In this document: in pieces, positions 26,980-36,633 of the stretch
How positions within the stretch are numbered: the stretch's first letter is position 1
How the letters are laid out: each line of letters starts with the position of its first letter
DNA from: Raoultibacter massiliensis
GTDB taxonomy: Bacteria; Actinomycetota; Coriobacteriia; Coriobacteriales; Eggerthellaceae
Assembly (NCBI RefSeq): GCF_900199545.1
Contig: NZ_LT962670.1
Span: 417,009 to 481,008, forward strand
Length of the DNA stretch: 64,000 bases
Direction of reading: 5' to 3'
Position numbers and translations under genes: made by a program
Notes under the pieces: generated by a model
Told to the model about the DNA's origin: nothing
Databases searched by the model: none
The model's input: only the letters and a program-made list of their open reading frames with translations

Positions 26980-27900
26980 CTACTTCACAGCTTTGCTCTG
27001 TTTGCGCCGATGCTTGCGCATATTGCTGAACATGCGGGCGTACCACGCGCTGACGACACCGGAATCCTCCTCAGCCATTCCTGAATGGATATCGCGCGTG
27101 AGGGCATCGAGCTTTTCGAACATCTGCTTGGCGAGGTGCTTTCCTTGCGGCGTGCATGAGAGTACGACCTTGCGTCCGTCGCCTTCCTCCTCCTGCTCGC
27201 TTACCAGCGTGCTCTCAAGAAGATGGCTCTTGCAGAGCGAAAGGGCGCTGCGAGGGAGGAGGAGCGCATCAGCGATCTCGCTGGATATCAGCTTCTCGCA
27301 TTCAGACAGATAATAGAGCACGCAAAAGTCATTCAGCGAAAGATCGCTTTCGTCGCGAAGGGTTCGGGTCCAGCGATCGACGATGATGCGCCAGAAGATG
27401 AAGTGGTCGACTGAGATGGGCAGATCGGTGTGCGGGAGGTCTCCGAATGGTTCGACCGCGAATCCCCTGATGTGGTTCACATCGTGGCGCATTCCCTTTT
27501 TGAGCACGTCTTCGAAGTCGCTTTCGGGGAGTGCTTCCCAAAGGGATTCTTTCATCAGCAGGTAAATATCGCGGTTCGCGCGCTCGGCTACGGTGCGGCC
27601 ATGTTCGGTGAGCTGGACGAGCATGAATCGCCTGTCTTCCGGATCATTCAGCTTGGATACGAAACCTTTGTCTTCAAGATCGAGCAGCATTGATCGTACG
27701 GTTCGGGGTGAGAGCATAAGCAGTTCGGCAAGCGGTTCGAGAGCGAGCGGCTGCACTGCTTCATGCATGGCGCAAAGAAGCGTAAGCTCGCTGTAGACCA
27801 GTTGGCCTTCGGCCCGCAGATAGCCGGTGAATAGACGATCTTGCTCGGCAAAAAACGTGCAAAGCCGAACGCTGAATCCTATGGAATCTCCTATTCTCAT
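26980..27900 (-). CDS. Tandem MarR-type winged-helix regulator
   Basis: 306 residues from ATG 27900 (GGGAGGGG upstream). Two MarR domains are fused. The first has LALEPLAELLMLSPRTVRSM, then VSKLNDPEDRRFMLVQLTEHGR. The second has LISSEIADALLLPRSALSLC, then GRKVVLSCTPQGKHLAKQMF. MarR proteins normally dimerise to read a palindrome; a fused pair would act as a built-in pseudo-dimer. It is co-directional with and 98 bases downstream of the Tat flavoprotein, and is the likely regulator of that gene. A large hairpin lies between them. Confidence 0.85.
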   Translation of the reverse strand: MRIGDSIGFSVRLCTFFAEQDRLFTGYLRAEGQLVYSELTLLCAMHEAVQPLALEPLAELLMLSPRTVRSMLLDLEDKGFVSKLNDPEDRRFMLVQLTEHGRTVAERANRDIYLLMKESLWEALPESDFEDVLKKGMRHDVNHIRGFAVEPFGDLPHTDLPISVDHFIFWRIIVDRWTRTLRDESDLSLNDFCVLYYLSECEKLISSEIADALLLPRSALSLCKSHLLESTLVSEQEEEGDGRKVVLSCTPQGKHLAKQMFEKLDALTRDIHSGMAEEDSGVVSAWYARMFSNMRKHRRKQSKAVK

Positions 27901-27936
27901 GACCCCTCCCGTCCTTGCATTATGCCATACATGTGT

Positions 27937-27975
27937 GCCGAGACTACGGACTGCCATGCAGTTCGTAGTCTCGGC
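27937..27975 (-). terminator. Large hairpin between the flavoprotein and MarR genes
   Basis: 17-base arms (27937-27953 and 27959-27975) around loop CCATG pair with one G-T mismatch. It follows the flavoprotein stop by 23 bases on the minus strand. The lack of a T-tract suggests a partial terminator or an mRNA end stabiliser, so MarR probably has its own promoter. Confidence 0.6.
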
Positions 27976-27998
27976 GAAAGAGGCTTCAACCGATTGGG

Positions 27999-29630
27999 CT
28001 AGACAGCCTTTATATACTCTGCGGCGCTATTTGCTGCTTTGCGGCCTGAATTCACATTGTTGCCCATCTGCGTGCCGGGCATATTCTGCGTGTAGACGTT
28101 GCGCCAGAGCATTGCGCCGTCGAGTCCGACGGCGTACAGCCCGGGGATCGGCATCTGGCTGCTATCCAGAACTTCGGCGTGCTTGTTGGTCATGATTCCT
28201 CCGTCGACGACGACGAGCAACGGGACGACTTTCGCCATGTAAAACGGGCCGGTTGTAAGCGGCAGCATGAATTCCGGGCTTTTGCCGAAATCGAGATCGG
28301 AACCGATTTCGCAAAGCTTGTTGTAACGTACGACCGTTGCTTCGAGTTCGTCGGCATCAAGGTCGAAGTGCTCTGCAAGTTCGCTGATTGAATCAGCTTG
28401 GAAGATGCTGTCGTCGTTATCCCCTGAAAGCGCCGCTGCGGCTATCTCGGCATCGGCAGGATCTGCGGTACAGGAATCGAGAAGCGACTGATCGAAGATG
28501 GCATACGTTTCGCGATTGCCCTTACATGCTGTGGCTTGGGCTGCCATGTTTATGTAGCCAAGGTCTTCGGGCGTGAACCGGTCGCCTGCTTGATTGACCC
28601 ACAGGCACGGGCCCATCGATGTCAATCCGAAACCGCCGTTCAGGGGGCTGTTATACGGGGCAGAGGTGTCGGTTCCGAAAGCTTTGATGGCGTTGAACAC
28701 TTGATCGGCAGAATTACTCAGGTAGTCTTTGGCACCCGCCGACATGGCCATACGGTAGCCGTCGCCTTCGACCGATGGCACACATTGGAAGAGCATCTCA
28801 TCTACCTGCTCTTGAGACCAGCCCTGCTGCATCAAAAGCTCTCGATTGCCGCCAATTCCGCCCGAAGCCAGTATGATCGCCTTTGCGTTTATTTGGATAG
28901 ACTCCTTTGCGGTGTTTTCAGCGTAGAGGCCCGTTGCGATGCCGTCCGCTATGATGAGCTGCTTGGCGGTCGTGCCTGTTCGGATTTCGACACCTGCCGC
29001 TTTAGCGGCTTCTTGCATGGGCGGAACGTATCCGACGGCAGCGCATTCGCCTTCGAACCAGTGCGCGGTTTCAAAAAGCCCACCGGGGGAATAATTGTCA
29101 ACGGTGCCGTTGAATTCCACGCCGCATTCTTCCAGCCAATCGAAGTTGGCGGCCGAACTGGTTACCATATCGATCCAAAGCGACCCGTCGACGCGATATT
29201 GCGATTGTTCAAGTTCTTTAGCGACGATGTCGACGGGGTCGATTTCAATCCCCTTTTCCCGCTGAAGCCGCGTGTCTATGGCAAATATGCATTCGGTGCC
29301 CATGCCGTTGCCGCCGATTTCCCCCGATTTCTCCAAAAGGATCACGCTGTTTCCGTTTTGCCCCGCTTGCACGGCGGCGGCTAAGCCTGAAATGCCGGCG
29401 CCGACAATGACGATGTCGGTATCGATCGTCTCGACGATGTTGTCTGGAGCTGTCGATGTCGCTGCTTCCGCTTCTTCTTGCTTGGCGTCGCCTGTGTCAG
29501 AATCGGGCTTCCCGGTTGAGCAGCCTGCAAGCCCCCCGACCAGCAGGGCGCCTCCCACGGCTAATCCGGATAGAAATCCACGGCGCGAGAGGCCTTCTCG
29601 CATGGCTTCGGTGTGTTCAAAATCATTCAT
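27999..29630 (-). CDS. Tat-exported lipoprotein FAD-dependent reductase (fumarate-reductase flavoprotein family)
   Basis: 543 residues. Start 29630 has AGGAGGG 6 bases upstream. Twin-arginine signal LSRRGFLSGLAVGG, lipobox LAGC with Cys37. FAD fold IDTDIVIVGAGISGLAAAVQAG, then GGNGMGTECIFAID, LASGGIGGNRELL in the middle, and PIPGLYAVGLDGAMLWRN near the end. Like the flavoprotein at 2849 it has no heme-c or FMN domain. The two are only distantly alike, so their substrates probably differ. Regulation by the adjacent MarR protein, a family that often binds small aromatics, makes a phenolic or cinnamate-like acceptor a reasonable guess. Confidence 0.85.
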   Translation of the reverse strand: MNDFEHTEAMREGLSRRGFLSGLAVGGALLVGGLAGCSTGKPDSDTGDAKQEEAEAATSTAPDNIVETIDTDIVIVGAGISGLAAAVQAGQNGNSVILLEKSGEIGGNGMGTECIFAIDTRLQREKGIEIDPVDIVAKELEQSQYRVDGSLWIDMVTSSAANFDWLEECGVEFNGTVDNYSPGGLFETAHWFEGECAAVGYVPPMQEAAKAAGVEIRTGTTAKQLIIADGIATGLYAENTAKESIQINAKAIILASGGIGGNRELLMQQGWSQEQVDEMLFQCVPSVEGDGYRMAMSAGAKDYLSNSADQVFNAIKAFGTDTSAPYNSPLNGGFGLTSMGPCLWVNQAGDRFTPEDLGYINMAAQATACKGNRETYAIFDQSLLDSCTADPADAEIAAAALSGDNDDSIFQADSISELAEHFDLDADELEATVVRYNKLCEIGSDLDFGKSPEFMLPLTTGPFYMAKVVPLLVVVDGGIMTNKHAEVLDSSQMPIPGLYAVGLDGAMLWRNVYTQNMPGTQMGNNVNSGRKAANSAAEYIKAV

Positions 29631-29964
29631 AATTCCCTCCTGTATTCCTCGGTACGCTGCGGGCTTATCTGAGAGTCCCTGAGCATTTCTAACGATACGG
29701 AGGATTCGCGGTTTATTCCATTGTCGGATATCGGACTATCGGCTTTAAAAACACCTGTTCAAAGTACCGAAGAAGAAATCAGAACTCACAGATGGTTCAG
29801 ATGCGGGTCGTATTTGCCGCGCATGCTGAGTCCGTGCTGCACACTGCCGCGCGCTTTGCACTTTGAACTTGCTTAAGAAGAGCAGGTAGGTGGGTATAAA
29901 AGCCCGATCGCTAACGCCGCGATCGGGCTTTGGGCCAAGGCTTGATGTGGTGGATCCAGTAAAC
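29631..29964. other. Intergenic region with flavoprotein promoter and ABC terminator
   Basis: 334 bases. The half near 29631 should hold the flavoprotein promoter. An inverted pair TTCAAAGT / ACTTTGAA lies about 100 bases apart within 29755-29875. The terminator at 29897-29933 closes the ABC gene. No gene was seen. Confidence 0.45.
29897..29933 (-). terminator. Rho-independent terminator of the ABC transporter gene
   Basis: A perfect 13-bp stem AAAGCCCGATCGC / GCGATCGGGCTTT with a 7-base loop. Read on the minus strand it ends in TTTTAT. Confidence 0.88.
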
Positions 29965-32900
29965 CTATTCGCTTCTCAGCGCTTCCACGGGGTCTTTCCT
30001 GCTCGCTGCGCGCGAGGGAATGAGGCCCGCCAAAAACGTGAGCAGCATGCTGATGGCTACGAGGATGAGCGCGGCCTCCCAGGGAAGCGATGCCACATCC
30101 TTCACATCGAAGAGCGAGTAGACGATGGCGTTCGCGGGGATGCAGGCGAGTGCGGTCACGCCGATGCCGATGGCTCCCGCCACGAAGCCGACGATAAGCG
30201 TCTCGGCGTTGAACACGCGGCTGATATCGCCTTTGCTCGCGCCGATGGAGCGCAGGATGCCGATCTCCTTCTTGCGTTCGAGCACCGAGATATAGGTGAT
30301 GACGCCGATCATGATCGAGGAGACCACCAGCGAGATGGCCACGAAGGCAACGAGCACGTAGCTGATCATGTTGATGATATCGGTTACCGAGCTCATGAGC
30401 GCGCCCACGAAATCGGTGTACGTGATCACCTTGTCCTCTTCGCCGTCGGCTTTCATTTTGTCGTTGTAGCCGTCGAGGATGTCGATGATCTTCGCTTTGC
30501 TCTCGAAGTCGATGGGGTAGATGTCGATGCCGGAGGGCTTGTCGAAGCTTGCATATCCGAGCTTCTTCAGGTTGTTGTCGTAAGAATGCTCTTCGACTCT
30601 CATGAGCGACATCATGAGCTCGGTGAGCTCGGTTTCATCCATGTTCATCTGGAAGGCGTTCTTGAACGCTTCCTCGTCGATGTGCATGGCGTTGGCCATG
30701 TTGGAAGCCATCTGGTTCATCGATTGCTGCAATGCCGATGTCACCTGCGATTGCAGCGACTGCGCCATGAGGTTCATGTAGGTGGTCATGGTCGTCTGCA
30801 CGTAGTTTTGGAGTGCTCCCGCAACCTGGGCTTCAAGCTGATCGGTGTCGACCATGCCCTGGAGCCCCGCTGCGATCTGCGCCTGCACTTCAGGGCTTGC
30901 AAGATACTGTTCGGCGGTCATCGGGTTGTAGTCGGGATTGGGGATGAGGTTGCCCGAAGCGGGATCATCCGGATCGAGGATCATCGGCGGCACCTGCGTG
31001 GCATACTGCTGCAGGTACGCTGCATAGCTCTGCATGATCTGCGCCATCATGCTCGCCACTTGATCGGTGGGGATGTCGATGTCCATGGCATCGACGATGG
31101 AGCCCATGTCGGGTTGGGGCGCATCGGGCAGATTAGCCGCAGCGCTTTGCAGGTCGAGCGAATTGGACATGTCCACGGCAAGGGCGCTCTCGTCGATGAC
31201 GAACGCCGATTGCAGCGCGTCGCCGTCGATGGTGAACAGCGAGTTCATATCGAAGCTGTTGTCCGCTTCCTCGTCTTCTTCGGTAAACGATTTGCCCGAG
31301 AACACGTCGATCGTCGGATCGGCAAGCTGATCCTTCACGATCTGCGTGTCGGCGGACTGCTCGATCACGTGGTCGGTGAGATCCGACGTGTAGTAGATGC
31401 CGGTTGAAAGCGCGGTGATGGTGGCATCGGGCTTCGGCATGACGATGCCGCTGATTTTGAGGTTTTCCCCGGCGTTGACGATGTCCTTCATGTAGGCGGC
31501 ATCATCGGTCTTGTCTTTCCAGACGCCGTATTCTTCGTCGTATTGGTAGTATTCGGTTGAGCTGACCAGCTTGAACGATACATCGAGAATGTCGTCGTAG
31601 GAAATCGCCATGCGATCTTCGGGAACCTCGACGTCCTCCTCTGCGGCGAACTGCTTCACCATCTCGTTGAGCTCGTCGGGATCGCGCAGCCCGAGCGTGT
31701 ACAGCAAGAAGTCGCTTACATTGCCGTTGCCGGTGAGCACGACGACCAGCTCGTCATAGCTTGTCGGCCACGAGCCCGCTACCACGTCGTACTGTTCCTC
31801 GATGAGACGGCGGTCGTCGGCCATCTCGTAGAACGTATCGGTGCTCATCGACATCGACATGAGGCTGTTGGAACTGGTGTCCGATCCGAGGCCGAGCGCC
31901 GAGAACGATTTGTCGGGGTTCACCTGGCGCACGCCGTCTTCGGTGTCGGCGCTGAAGATCTGGGGCGTGACGTCGTAGGAGTACTGGATGGAATTCACGT
32001 ATTGGTCGATGTCGCTCTGCCCGCTATCGAGGTATTCCTTGAGGGAGGCGAGATCGTTGCTGCCGATGCTCGAGAACATGCGCGTGATCATCTTGGTCTC
32101 GCGCACCTGGCCTTCTGCCGTATCGGCATCATCGTCTTGGGTGGCGCCTGCGGCCGAGCCCATCATCATGGAGGTCAGATCGAGCCCGGTGCTTTGGATT
32201 TGCAGCGGGTACTGCGAAAGCGTGTCCTCTTCGACGCTCTTGATGTAGTTGTTCACGCCGTTGGCGAGCGCGAGGATGGCTGCGATGCCGATGATGCCGA
32301 TAGACCCCGCGAACGCCGTCATGAGCGTGCGGCCTTTTTTGGTCATGAGGTTGTTGAACGAAAGGGAGAGTGCGGTGAAGAACGACATCGAGGTCTTGCG
32401 CGGCGCCTTCTCGCTTTGGTGCTCTGCAATCTCCTCTTCGGTGGGATCGTACGGGTTGTTGTCGGAAGTGATCACGCCGTCAGCGAGGTTCACGATGCGC
32501 GTTGCGTACTCCTCGGCGAGTTCGGGGTTGTGCGTGACCATAATGACCAAACGGTCGTTGGCGATCTCGGTCAGAAGCGCCATGATCTGCACGCTCGTTT
32601 TTGAGTCGAGGGCGCCCGTCGGCTCGTCGGCAAGCAGGATCTCGGGATCGTTGATAAGCGCACGCGCGATGGCGACGCGCTGCATCTGGCCGCCCGAGAG
32701 CTGGCTCGGTTTCTTGTCCATGTGGTCGCCGAGACCGACCTTCTTCAGCGCTTCGGCCGCGCGCTCGCGTCGTTCGGCGCGGGAAACGCCCGAAAGCGTG
32801 AGTGCGAGCTCGACGTTGGCCAGCACGGTTTGATGGGGGATGAGGTTGTAGCTCTGGAACACGAATCCGATGCGGTTGTTGCGATAGGTGTCCCAGTCGC

Positions 32901-33123
32901 GATCTTTGTACTGCTCGGTCGAGATGCCATCGATGACGAGGTTGCCCGAATCGTAGTGGTCGAGGCCTCCGACGATGTTGAGCATGGTGGTTTTGCCTGA
33001 GCCCGACGGCCCGAGGACGGCGACGAATTCGTTGTCGCGAAAAGATATCGAAATGTCGTCGAGGGCAACCTGCGAGAAGCTCGCCGTGGTATACGACTTG
33101 CGGATATCGATGAGTTGGAGCAT
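29965..33123 (-). CDS. MacB-like ABC transporter, ATPase-FtsX permease fusion
   Basis: 1052 residues from ATG 33123 (GGAAAGG upstream). Residues 1-225 are a complete ATPase: Walker [10 protein letters not shown]-loop VFQSYNL, signature LSGGQMQR, Walker [13 protein letters not shown], switch VTHN. One membrane helix follows at about residue 275 ([19 protein letters not shown]). Then comes an ectodomain of roughly 600 residues, rich in Met, Gln and Asp, and three C-terminal FtsX helices with the coupling segment [19 protein letters not shown]. MacB itself is only about 650 residues, so the ectodomain is much enlarged. Such mechanotransmission pumps act on lipoproteins, peptides or antibiotics outside the membrane. 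Confidence 0.9.
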   Translation of the reverse strand: MLQLIDIRKSYTTASFSQVALDDISISFRDNEFVAVLGPSGSGKTTMLNIVGGLDHYDSGNLVIDGISTEQYKDRDWDTYRNNRIGFVFQSYNLIPHQTVLANVELALTLSGVSRAERRERAAEALKKVGLGDHMDKKPSQLSGGQMQRVAIARALINDPEILLADEPTGALDSKTSVQIMALLTEIANDRLVIMVTHNPELAEEYATRIVNLADGVITSDNNPYDPTEEEIAEHQSEKAPRKTSMSFFTALSLSFNNLMTKKGRTLMTAFAGSIGIIGIAAILALANGVNNYIKSVEEDTLSQYPLQIQSTGLDLTSMMMGSAAGATQDDDADTAEGQVRETKMITRMFSSIGSNDLASLKEYLDSGQSDIDQYVNSIQYSYDVTPQIFSADTEDGVRQVNPDKSFSALGLGSDTSSNSLMSMSMSTDTFYEMADDRRLIEEQYDVVAGSWPTSYDELVVVLTGNGNVSDFLLYTLGLRDPDELNEMVKQFAAEEDVEVPEDRMAISYDDILDVSFKLVSSTEYYQYDEEYGVWKDKTDDAAYMKDIVNAGENLKISGIVMPKPDATITALSTGIYYTSDLTDHVIEQSADTQIVKDQLADPTIDVFSGKSFTEEDEEADNSFDMNSLFTIDGDALQSAFVIDESALAVDMSNSLDLQSAAANLPDAPQPDMGSIVDAMDIDIPTDQVASMMAQIMQSYAAYLQQYATQVPPMILDPDDPASGNLIPNPDYNPMTAEQYLASPEVQAQIAAGLQGMVDTDQLEAQVAGALQNYVQTTMTTYMNLMAQSLQSQVTSALQQSMNQMASNMANAMHIDEEAFKNAFQMNMDETELTELMMSLMRVEEHSYDNNLKKLGYASFDKPSGIDIYPIDFESKAKIIDILDGYNDKMKADGEEDKVITYTDFVGALMSSVTDIINMISYVLVAFVAISLVVSSIMIGVITYISVLERKKEIGILRSIGASKGDISRVFNAETLIVGFVAGAIGIGVTALACIPANAIVYSLFDVKDVASLPWEAALILVAISMLLTFLAGLIPSRAASRKDPVEALRSE

Positions 33124-33275
33124 GATGCGCCTTTCCGGCTCGGGATGCTTGCATATGGTCAACCGGCTCGAGCCGGATCTGTTGTTCGGGAATCCGCATT
33201 GTTTCGTTGCGGCTGCGGCACCAAAGGATCGGCACCGGGCTCGCGTTACAAATTCCTCAAAGGCTGGAGTTCATC

Positions 33276-33302
33276 CTAAACCGAACAGTTTAGTGGCTAA
33301 AC
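33276..33302. promoter_or_regulatory. Operator-like cluster CTAAAC-N6-GTTTAG-N3-CTAAAC
   Basis: Three perfect 6-base half-sites alternate in orientation at 33276-33281, 33288-33293 and 33297-33302. They form two overlapping palindromes, 153-180 bases upstream of the ABC transporter start. This is typical of a TetR- or MarR-type operator; no such regulator gene is adjacent. Confidence 0.5.
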
Positions 33303-33453
33303 TACTTTTGGCCGTGTGTGGCAAAACTACACAGATTTGTCGCTCGTTTGTTACCAAAGTGCAACTTCGGATGATCGAACGTGCGGCAGGAGGGTGTCGG
33401 CGGCTATGCGTCAACGGTTTGGCGAGTCGAGGTAACAAAATGGGCGTTCTCCC

Positions 33454-33482
33454 TTTAGGTTCCCGAGGAAACGGGATATAAT
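33454..33482 (+). promoter_or_regulatory. Candidate promoter of the structured RNA
   Basis: A perfect -10 box TATAAT at 33477-33482, with a weak TTTAGG -35 at 33454-33459 and 17-bp spacing. It predicts initiation at about 33489, right where the closing helix of the RNA candidate begins. Confidence 0.5.
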
Positions 33483-33488
33483 CGGCCT

Positions 33489-33672
33489 GCCCGACAGTGT
33501 TTCAAATAACGCAGTTTTATAAACAAAGACTATCTTCGCCAAGTTAGTGTCTGAGCTTTATAACCTGCAAACGCCCGTCGCTTCGGCGGGGGCTGGTAGG
33601 CAGTAGAGCGCGATGAAAGCGTACTGTCGGTATTCCTTTCGGCAAGGCCGGGCTTCGTGCCCGGCCTTGTTG
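33489..33672 (+). ncRNA. Candidate structured RNA / riboswitch-like leader ending in a terminator
   Basis: No protein gene fits here. An 8-bp closing helix CCGACAGT (33491-33498) / ACTGTCGG (33623-33630) encloses three hairpins, including one closed by GCTTTAT / GTAGAGC (from about 33555 to 33608). After it comes a perfect 10-bp terminator stem AAGGCCGGGC / GCCCGGCCTT (33644-33653 and 33659-33668), then TTGTTGTG. The sequence matches no riboswitch or housekeeping RNA I recognise. It lies 45 bases before the tyrosine phosphatase gene, so it is either its attenuating leader or an independent small RNA. Confidence 0.45.
33644..33672 (+). terminator. Terminator of the structured RNA
   Basis: 10-bp perfect GC-rich stem with a TTCGT loop, followed by TTGTTGT. 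Confidence 0.8.
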
Positions 33673-33716
33673 TGCAAGACGATGTGGTAGACGATTGCTG
33701 CGGGGGTAGCACGGTA

Positions 33717-34493
33717 ATGGATCGTAGTGGGGAAAACGGCGCGCTGCCGCCGGAAGGCGCGGGTGCAGGGGATGCTTCGGGCGGTGCGGGCGTCGAGCCG
33801 CCTTTTGCAGCTGCCCCCGAATCTCTTCGAAACGCGTTCGGCTTGCGCCGTTGCGCAGGCGTCGAGCGGGTGCCGCTGTACCGTTCGCGCGAGCTGACCG
33901 AAGCGACGGCAGACGACATCCTCCTCATGCGAAGCCTTGGTATCGCGACGGTTTTCGACCTGCGCAAGCAGGCGGAGCGCGATTTATCTCCCGAACCGGC
34001 TATCGTGTGCGAAGCGTTCGACGTGCGCATCTGCACCGTCGACTTGCAGGATGACGAGAATCGCACGCGCGCGACGATGGCGCCCAACGTGAAGGCCGCG
34101 TACGGCAAGCCGGGACAGCGCATGATCGATCTGTACGGCATCATGGCGACCCATGCCGGCGAAGTGCGCGAAATCGTTCGGCAGATCCTTTCGGCAGACG
34201 AGCCCTGCCTGGTCCACTGCGCGAACGGCAAGGACCGCGCCGGCATCGTGTGCGCCTGCGTCCAGCGCTTCTACGGCATCTCCCGCGAAACGATCGTCGA
34301 AGACTACCTTGCTACCAATGTATGCAACGAGGCGATCAACCGACGCGATTTGAGGCGGTATGCGGGCATCATGCAGCCCGAGGAAGTCGAAGTGCTCGCG
34401 GCTATGTTCGAGGCCCGCATCGAATATCTCGATGCGTTCTTCTCTGCGATCGACGAGCGCTACGGTTCGTTCGGGGCATGGATGGGCATGTAG
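33717..34493 (+). CDS. Tyrosine-protein phosphatase (low-specificity, Y_phosphatase3 type)
   Basis: 258 residues from ATG 33717; GGGGGT lies about 9 bases upstream. The first 35 residues are a Gly/Ala-rich flexible lead. The family's N-terminal motif (RVPLYRSRELTEATADDILLM, residues about 50-70) is followed by LGIATVFDLRKQAER and the catalytic P-loop HCANGKDRAG. This HCxxGKDRxG loop marks the class that acts on phosphotyrosine and often phosphoinositides. It probably acts in the cytoplasm. It stands alone between the RNA candidate and the ZIP transporter. Confidence 0.88.
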   Translation: MDRSGENGALPPEGAGAGDASGGAGVEPPFAAAPESLRNAFGLRRCAGVERVPLYRSRELTEATADDILLMRSLGIATVFDLRKQAERDLSPEPAIVCEAFDVRICTVDLQDDENRTRATMAPNVKAAYGKPGQRMIDLYGIMATHAGEVREIVRQILSADEPCLVHCANGKDRAGIVCACVQRFYGISRETIVEDYLATNVCNEAINRRDLRRYAGIMQPEEVEVLAAMFEARIEYLDAFFSAIDERYGSFGAWMGM

Positions 34494-34623
34494 GAGCTTG
34501 GCTTTCGCCGCCGAGCCCGTGCCGAACCCCTGAAAGCAGGTAACACGAGGGTAAACGCTTGCGCGATCGCGTTTTGGAAGGCGTACACTGGCGTGCATAC
34601 GGAAATGCGAAGGAGGTGCGGCG

Positions 34624-35418
34624 TTGCAGGATGCGCTTGTGTGGGCTGCGGCTGGAACGGGCTTTACGTTTCTCATGACGACGATAGGCGCCGCCGCCGT
34701 GTTTTTGTTCCGCAAGAAGGACAGCGCTCTCATGCAGCGGCTGTTTCTCGGATTCGCAGCCGGTGTCATGATTGCGGCATCGGTGTGGTCTCTGCTCATT
34801 CCCGCCATCGAGTCCGCCGAAGAGGCGGGTCAGATCGGATGGATACCGGCGGCGGGCGGATTTGCTCTCGGCGTGGCTTTTCTCATGGGGCTCCATGCGC
34901 TTCTTCCCCATATTCATCCTGGCGAGAAGAAGCCCGAGGGTCTGCCTTCGAAGTGGAACCGGCCCACGCTGCTGTTCACGGCGGTGACGCTGCATAATAT
35001 TCCCGAAGGCATGAGCGTCGGGCTCCTATTCGCAATGGCGGCTCAGTCGGGCGGCGATCCCGCGATGTTCGGCATGGCGGCAGCCCTTGCGCTCGGCATC
35101 GGCATCCAAAACGTTCCCGAAGGCGCGGCCGTTTCGCTTCCGTTGCAGCAGGAGGGCATGAGCGCGCCGAAGGCGTTTGCCATGGGAAGCCTGTCGGGAC
35201 TGGCTGAGCCCGTGTTCGGCATCCTCGTCGTGCTGTTCGCGGCGGCGATTTCGCCGTACATGCCGTGGATGCTCGCCTTTTCCGCAGGCGCCATGATGTA
35301 CGTTGTCGTGGAGGAGCTTATTCCGGAAGCGCATCTCGGCGATCGTTCTAATGTGGGTACGCTGGGCGTTATGCTCGGTTTTCTCGTAATGATGATCCTT
35401 GATGTTGCATTAGGGTAG
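34624..35418 (+). CDS. ZIP-family divalent metal transporter
   Basis: 264 residues from TTG 34624, preceded by an ideal AAGGAGG about 8 bases upstream. About eight membrane helices are visible, with the histidine loop (GLHALLPHIHPGEKK) between helices 3 and 4. The paired metal-site motifs are VTLHNIPEGMSVG in helix 4 and GIQNVPEGAAVSL in helix 5. The second site has Gln in place of the usual His, which may alter metal preference. It resembles ZupT, which imports zinc, iron or manganese. Confidence 0.9.
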   Translation: MQDALVWAAAGTGFTFLMTTIGAAAVFLFRKKDSALMQRLFLGFAAGVMIAASVWSLLIPAIESAEEAGQIGWIPAAGGFALGVAFLMGLHALLPHIHPGEKKPEGLPSKWNRPTLLFTAVTLHNIPEGMSVGLLFAMAAQSGGDPAMFGMAAALALGIGIQNVPEGAAVSLPLQQEGMSAPKAFAMGSLSGLAEPVFGILVVLFAAAISPYMPWMLAFSAGAMMYVVVEELIPEAHLGDRSNVGTLGVMLGFLVMMILDVALG

Positions 35419-35451
35419 AATGCCTGAAACGTTTGTATTGGAAGGAAACCC

Positions 35452-36624
35452 ATGGAAGATTTCGAATTCGTATCGCCGACCCATTTCGTATTCGGACGCG
35501 ATGCCGAGCTCAAGGCGGGGCGTATGCTCGCCGAGCGCGGTGCCCGCAAGGTGCTGCTGCACTACGGGGGCCGCAGTGCCGTTGAAAGCGGGCTCGTCGA
35601 CCGCGTGAAGTCTTCGCTTGCCGATGCCGGCGTCGAGTGCGTCGAATTGGGGGGCGTGCGGCCCAATCCCGAGATAACGCTTGTGCGCGAGGGCGTGGCG
35701 CTTAGCAAGGAGCACGGCATCGATTGGGTGCTCGCCGTGGGCGGGGGATCGGTAATCGATTCGGCCAAGGCCATTGCCGTGGGCGCGCATTACGAGGGTG
35801 ACGTGTGGGATTTCTTCGAGACGAAGCAGCAGACCGATGACGTGCTGCCCATCGCCGTGGTGCTCACCATTCCGGCTGCAGGAAGCGAGGCGTCGAAGAA
35901 CACGGTGGTTTCCAACGACGAACTCGGGCTCAAATCGGGCTATCCGAACAACGCGCAGCGTCCGAAGATCGCCTTTATGAACCCCGAGCTCACCTTCACC
36001 CTTCCTCCGTATCAGACCGCCGCGGGCCTCACCGATATGTTCTGCCATCTGCTCGAGAGGTTCTTCGACGACGTTGGCTCCGTTCCCGTGACGGACAACC
36101 TGAACCTTTCGCTTATGAAGACGGTTCGCGCAGAGGCTCCTCGCGTGCTCGTCGATCCGGAAAACTACGATGCACGCGCGAACGTCATGTGGGCGGGCAT
36201 GCTCTGCCATCAGGGGCTTGCCGGTGTCGGTCGCCACGAGGACTGGGCGACGCACGGGCTCGAGCACGAGCTTTCGGCGCTCGACCCCGACATCACGCAC
36301 GGGGCGGGCCTCGCGGTCATGTTCCCCGCATGGATGGAATACGTGTACAGCGAGAACCCCGCCCGCTTCGCTTATTACGGACGCGAAGTCTTCGGCCTTG
36401 CGCCGACGGGGGACGTCGAAGACGACGCCCTCTCGGCCATCGACGAGACGCGCGGTTTCTTCGCCTCGCTCGGCATGCCGACCACGCTTGCCGAGCTCGG
36501 TATCGAAGAAGCCGATATAGAGCGCATGATCCCCACCCTCAAGGCAAACAAAGGCGAGCCGTTCGGAAGCTTCATGAAGCTTAGCATGGACGATGCTCGC
36601 GAAATTTATCGGCTGGCGTTGTAG
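35452..36624 (+). CDS. Iron-containing alcohol dehydrogenase (butanol dehydrogenase-like)
   Basis: 390 residues, the family's usual length. N-terminal PTHFVFGRDAE, the NAD(P)-binding VGGGSVIDSAKAIA, the AGSEAS loop, and metal ligands in the TDMFCHLLERF and VGRHEDWATHGLEHE regions. It most resembles NADPH-dependent BdhA/YqhD enzymes, which reduce aldehydes to alcohols in the cytoplasm. The ribosome site is GAAGGAA. The DivIVA-like gene follows after 9 bases, so they may be co-transcribed. Confidence 0.92.
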   Translation: MEDFEFVSPTHFVFGRDAELKAGRMLAERGARKVLLHYGGRSAVESGLVDRVKSSLADAGVECVELGGVRPNPEITLVREGVALSKEHGIDWVLAVGGGSVIDSAKAIAVGAHYEGDVWDFFETKQQTDDVLPIAVVLTIPAAGSEASKNTVVSNDELGLKSGYPNNAQRPKIAFMNPELTFTLPPYQTAAGLTDMFCHLLERFFDDVGSVPVTDNLNLSLMKTVRAEAPRVLVDPENYDARANVMWAGMLCHQGLAGVGRHEDWATHGLEHELSALDPDITHGAGLAVMFPAWMEYVYSENPARFAYYGREVFGLAPTGDVEDDALSAIDETRGFFASLGMPTTLAELGIEEADIERMIPTLKANKGEPFGSFMKLSMDDAREIYRLAL

Positions 36625-36633
36625 GAGGCAGGT

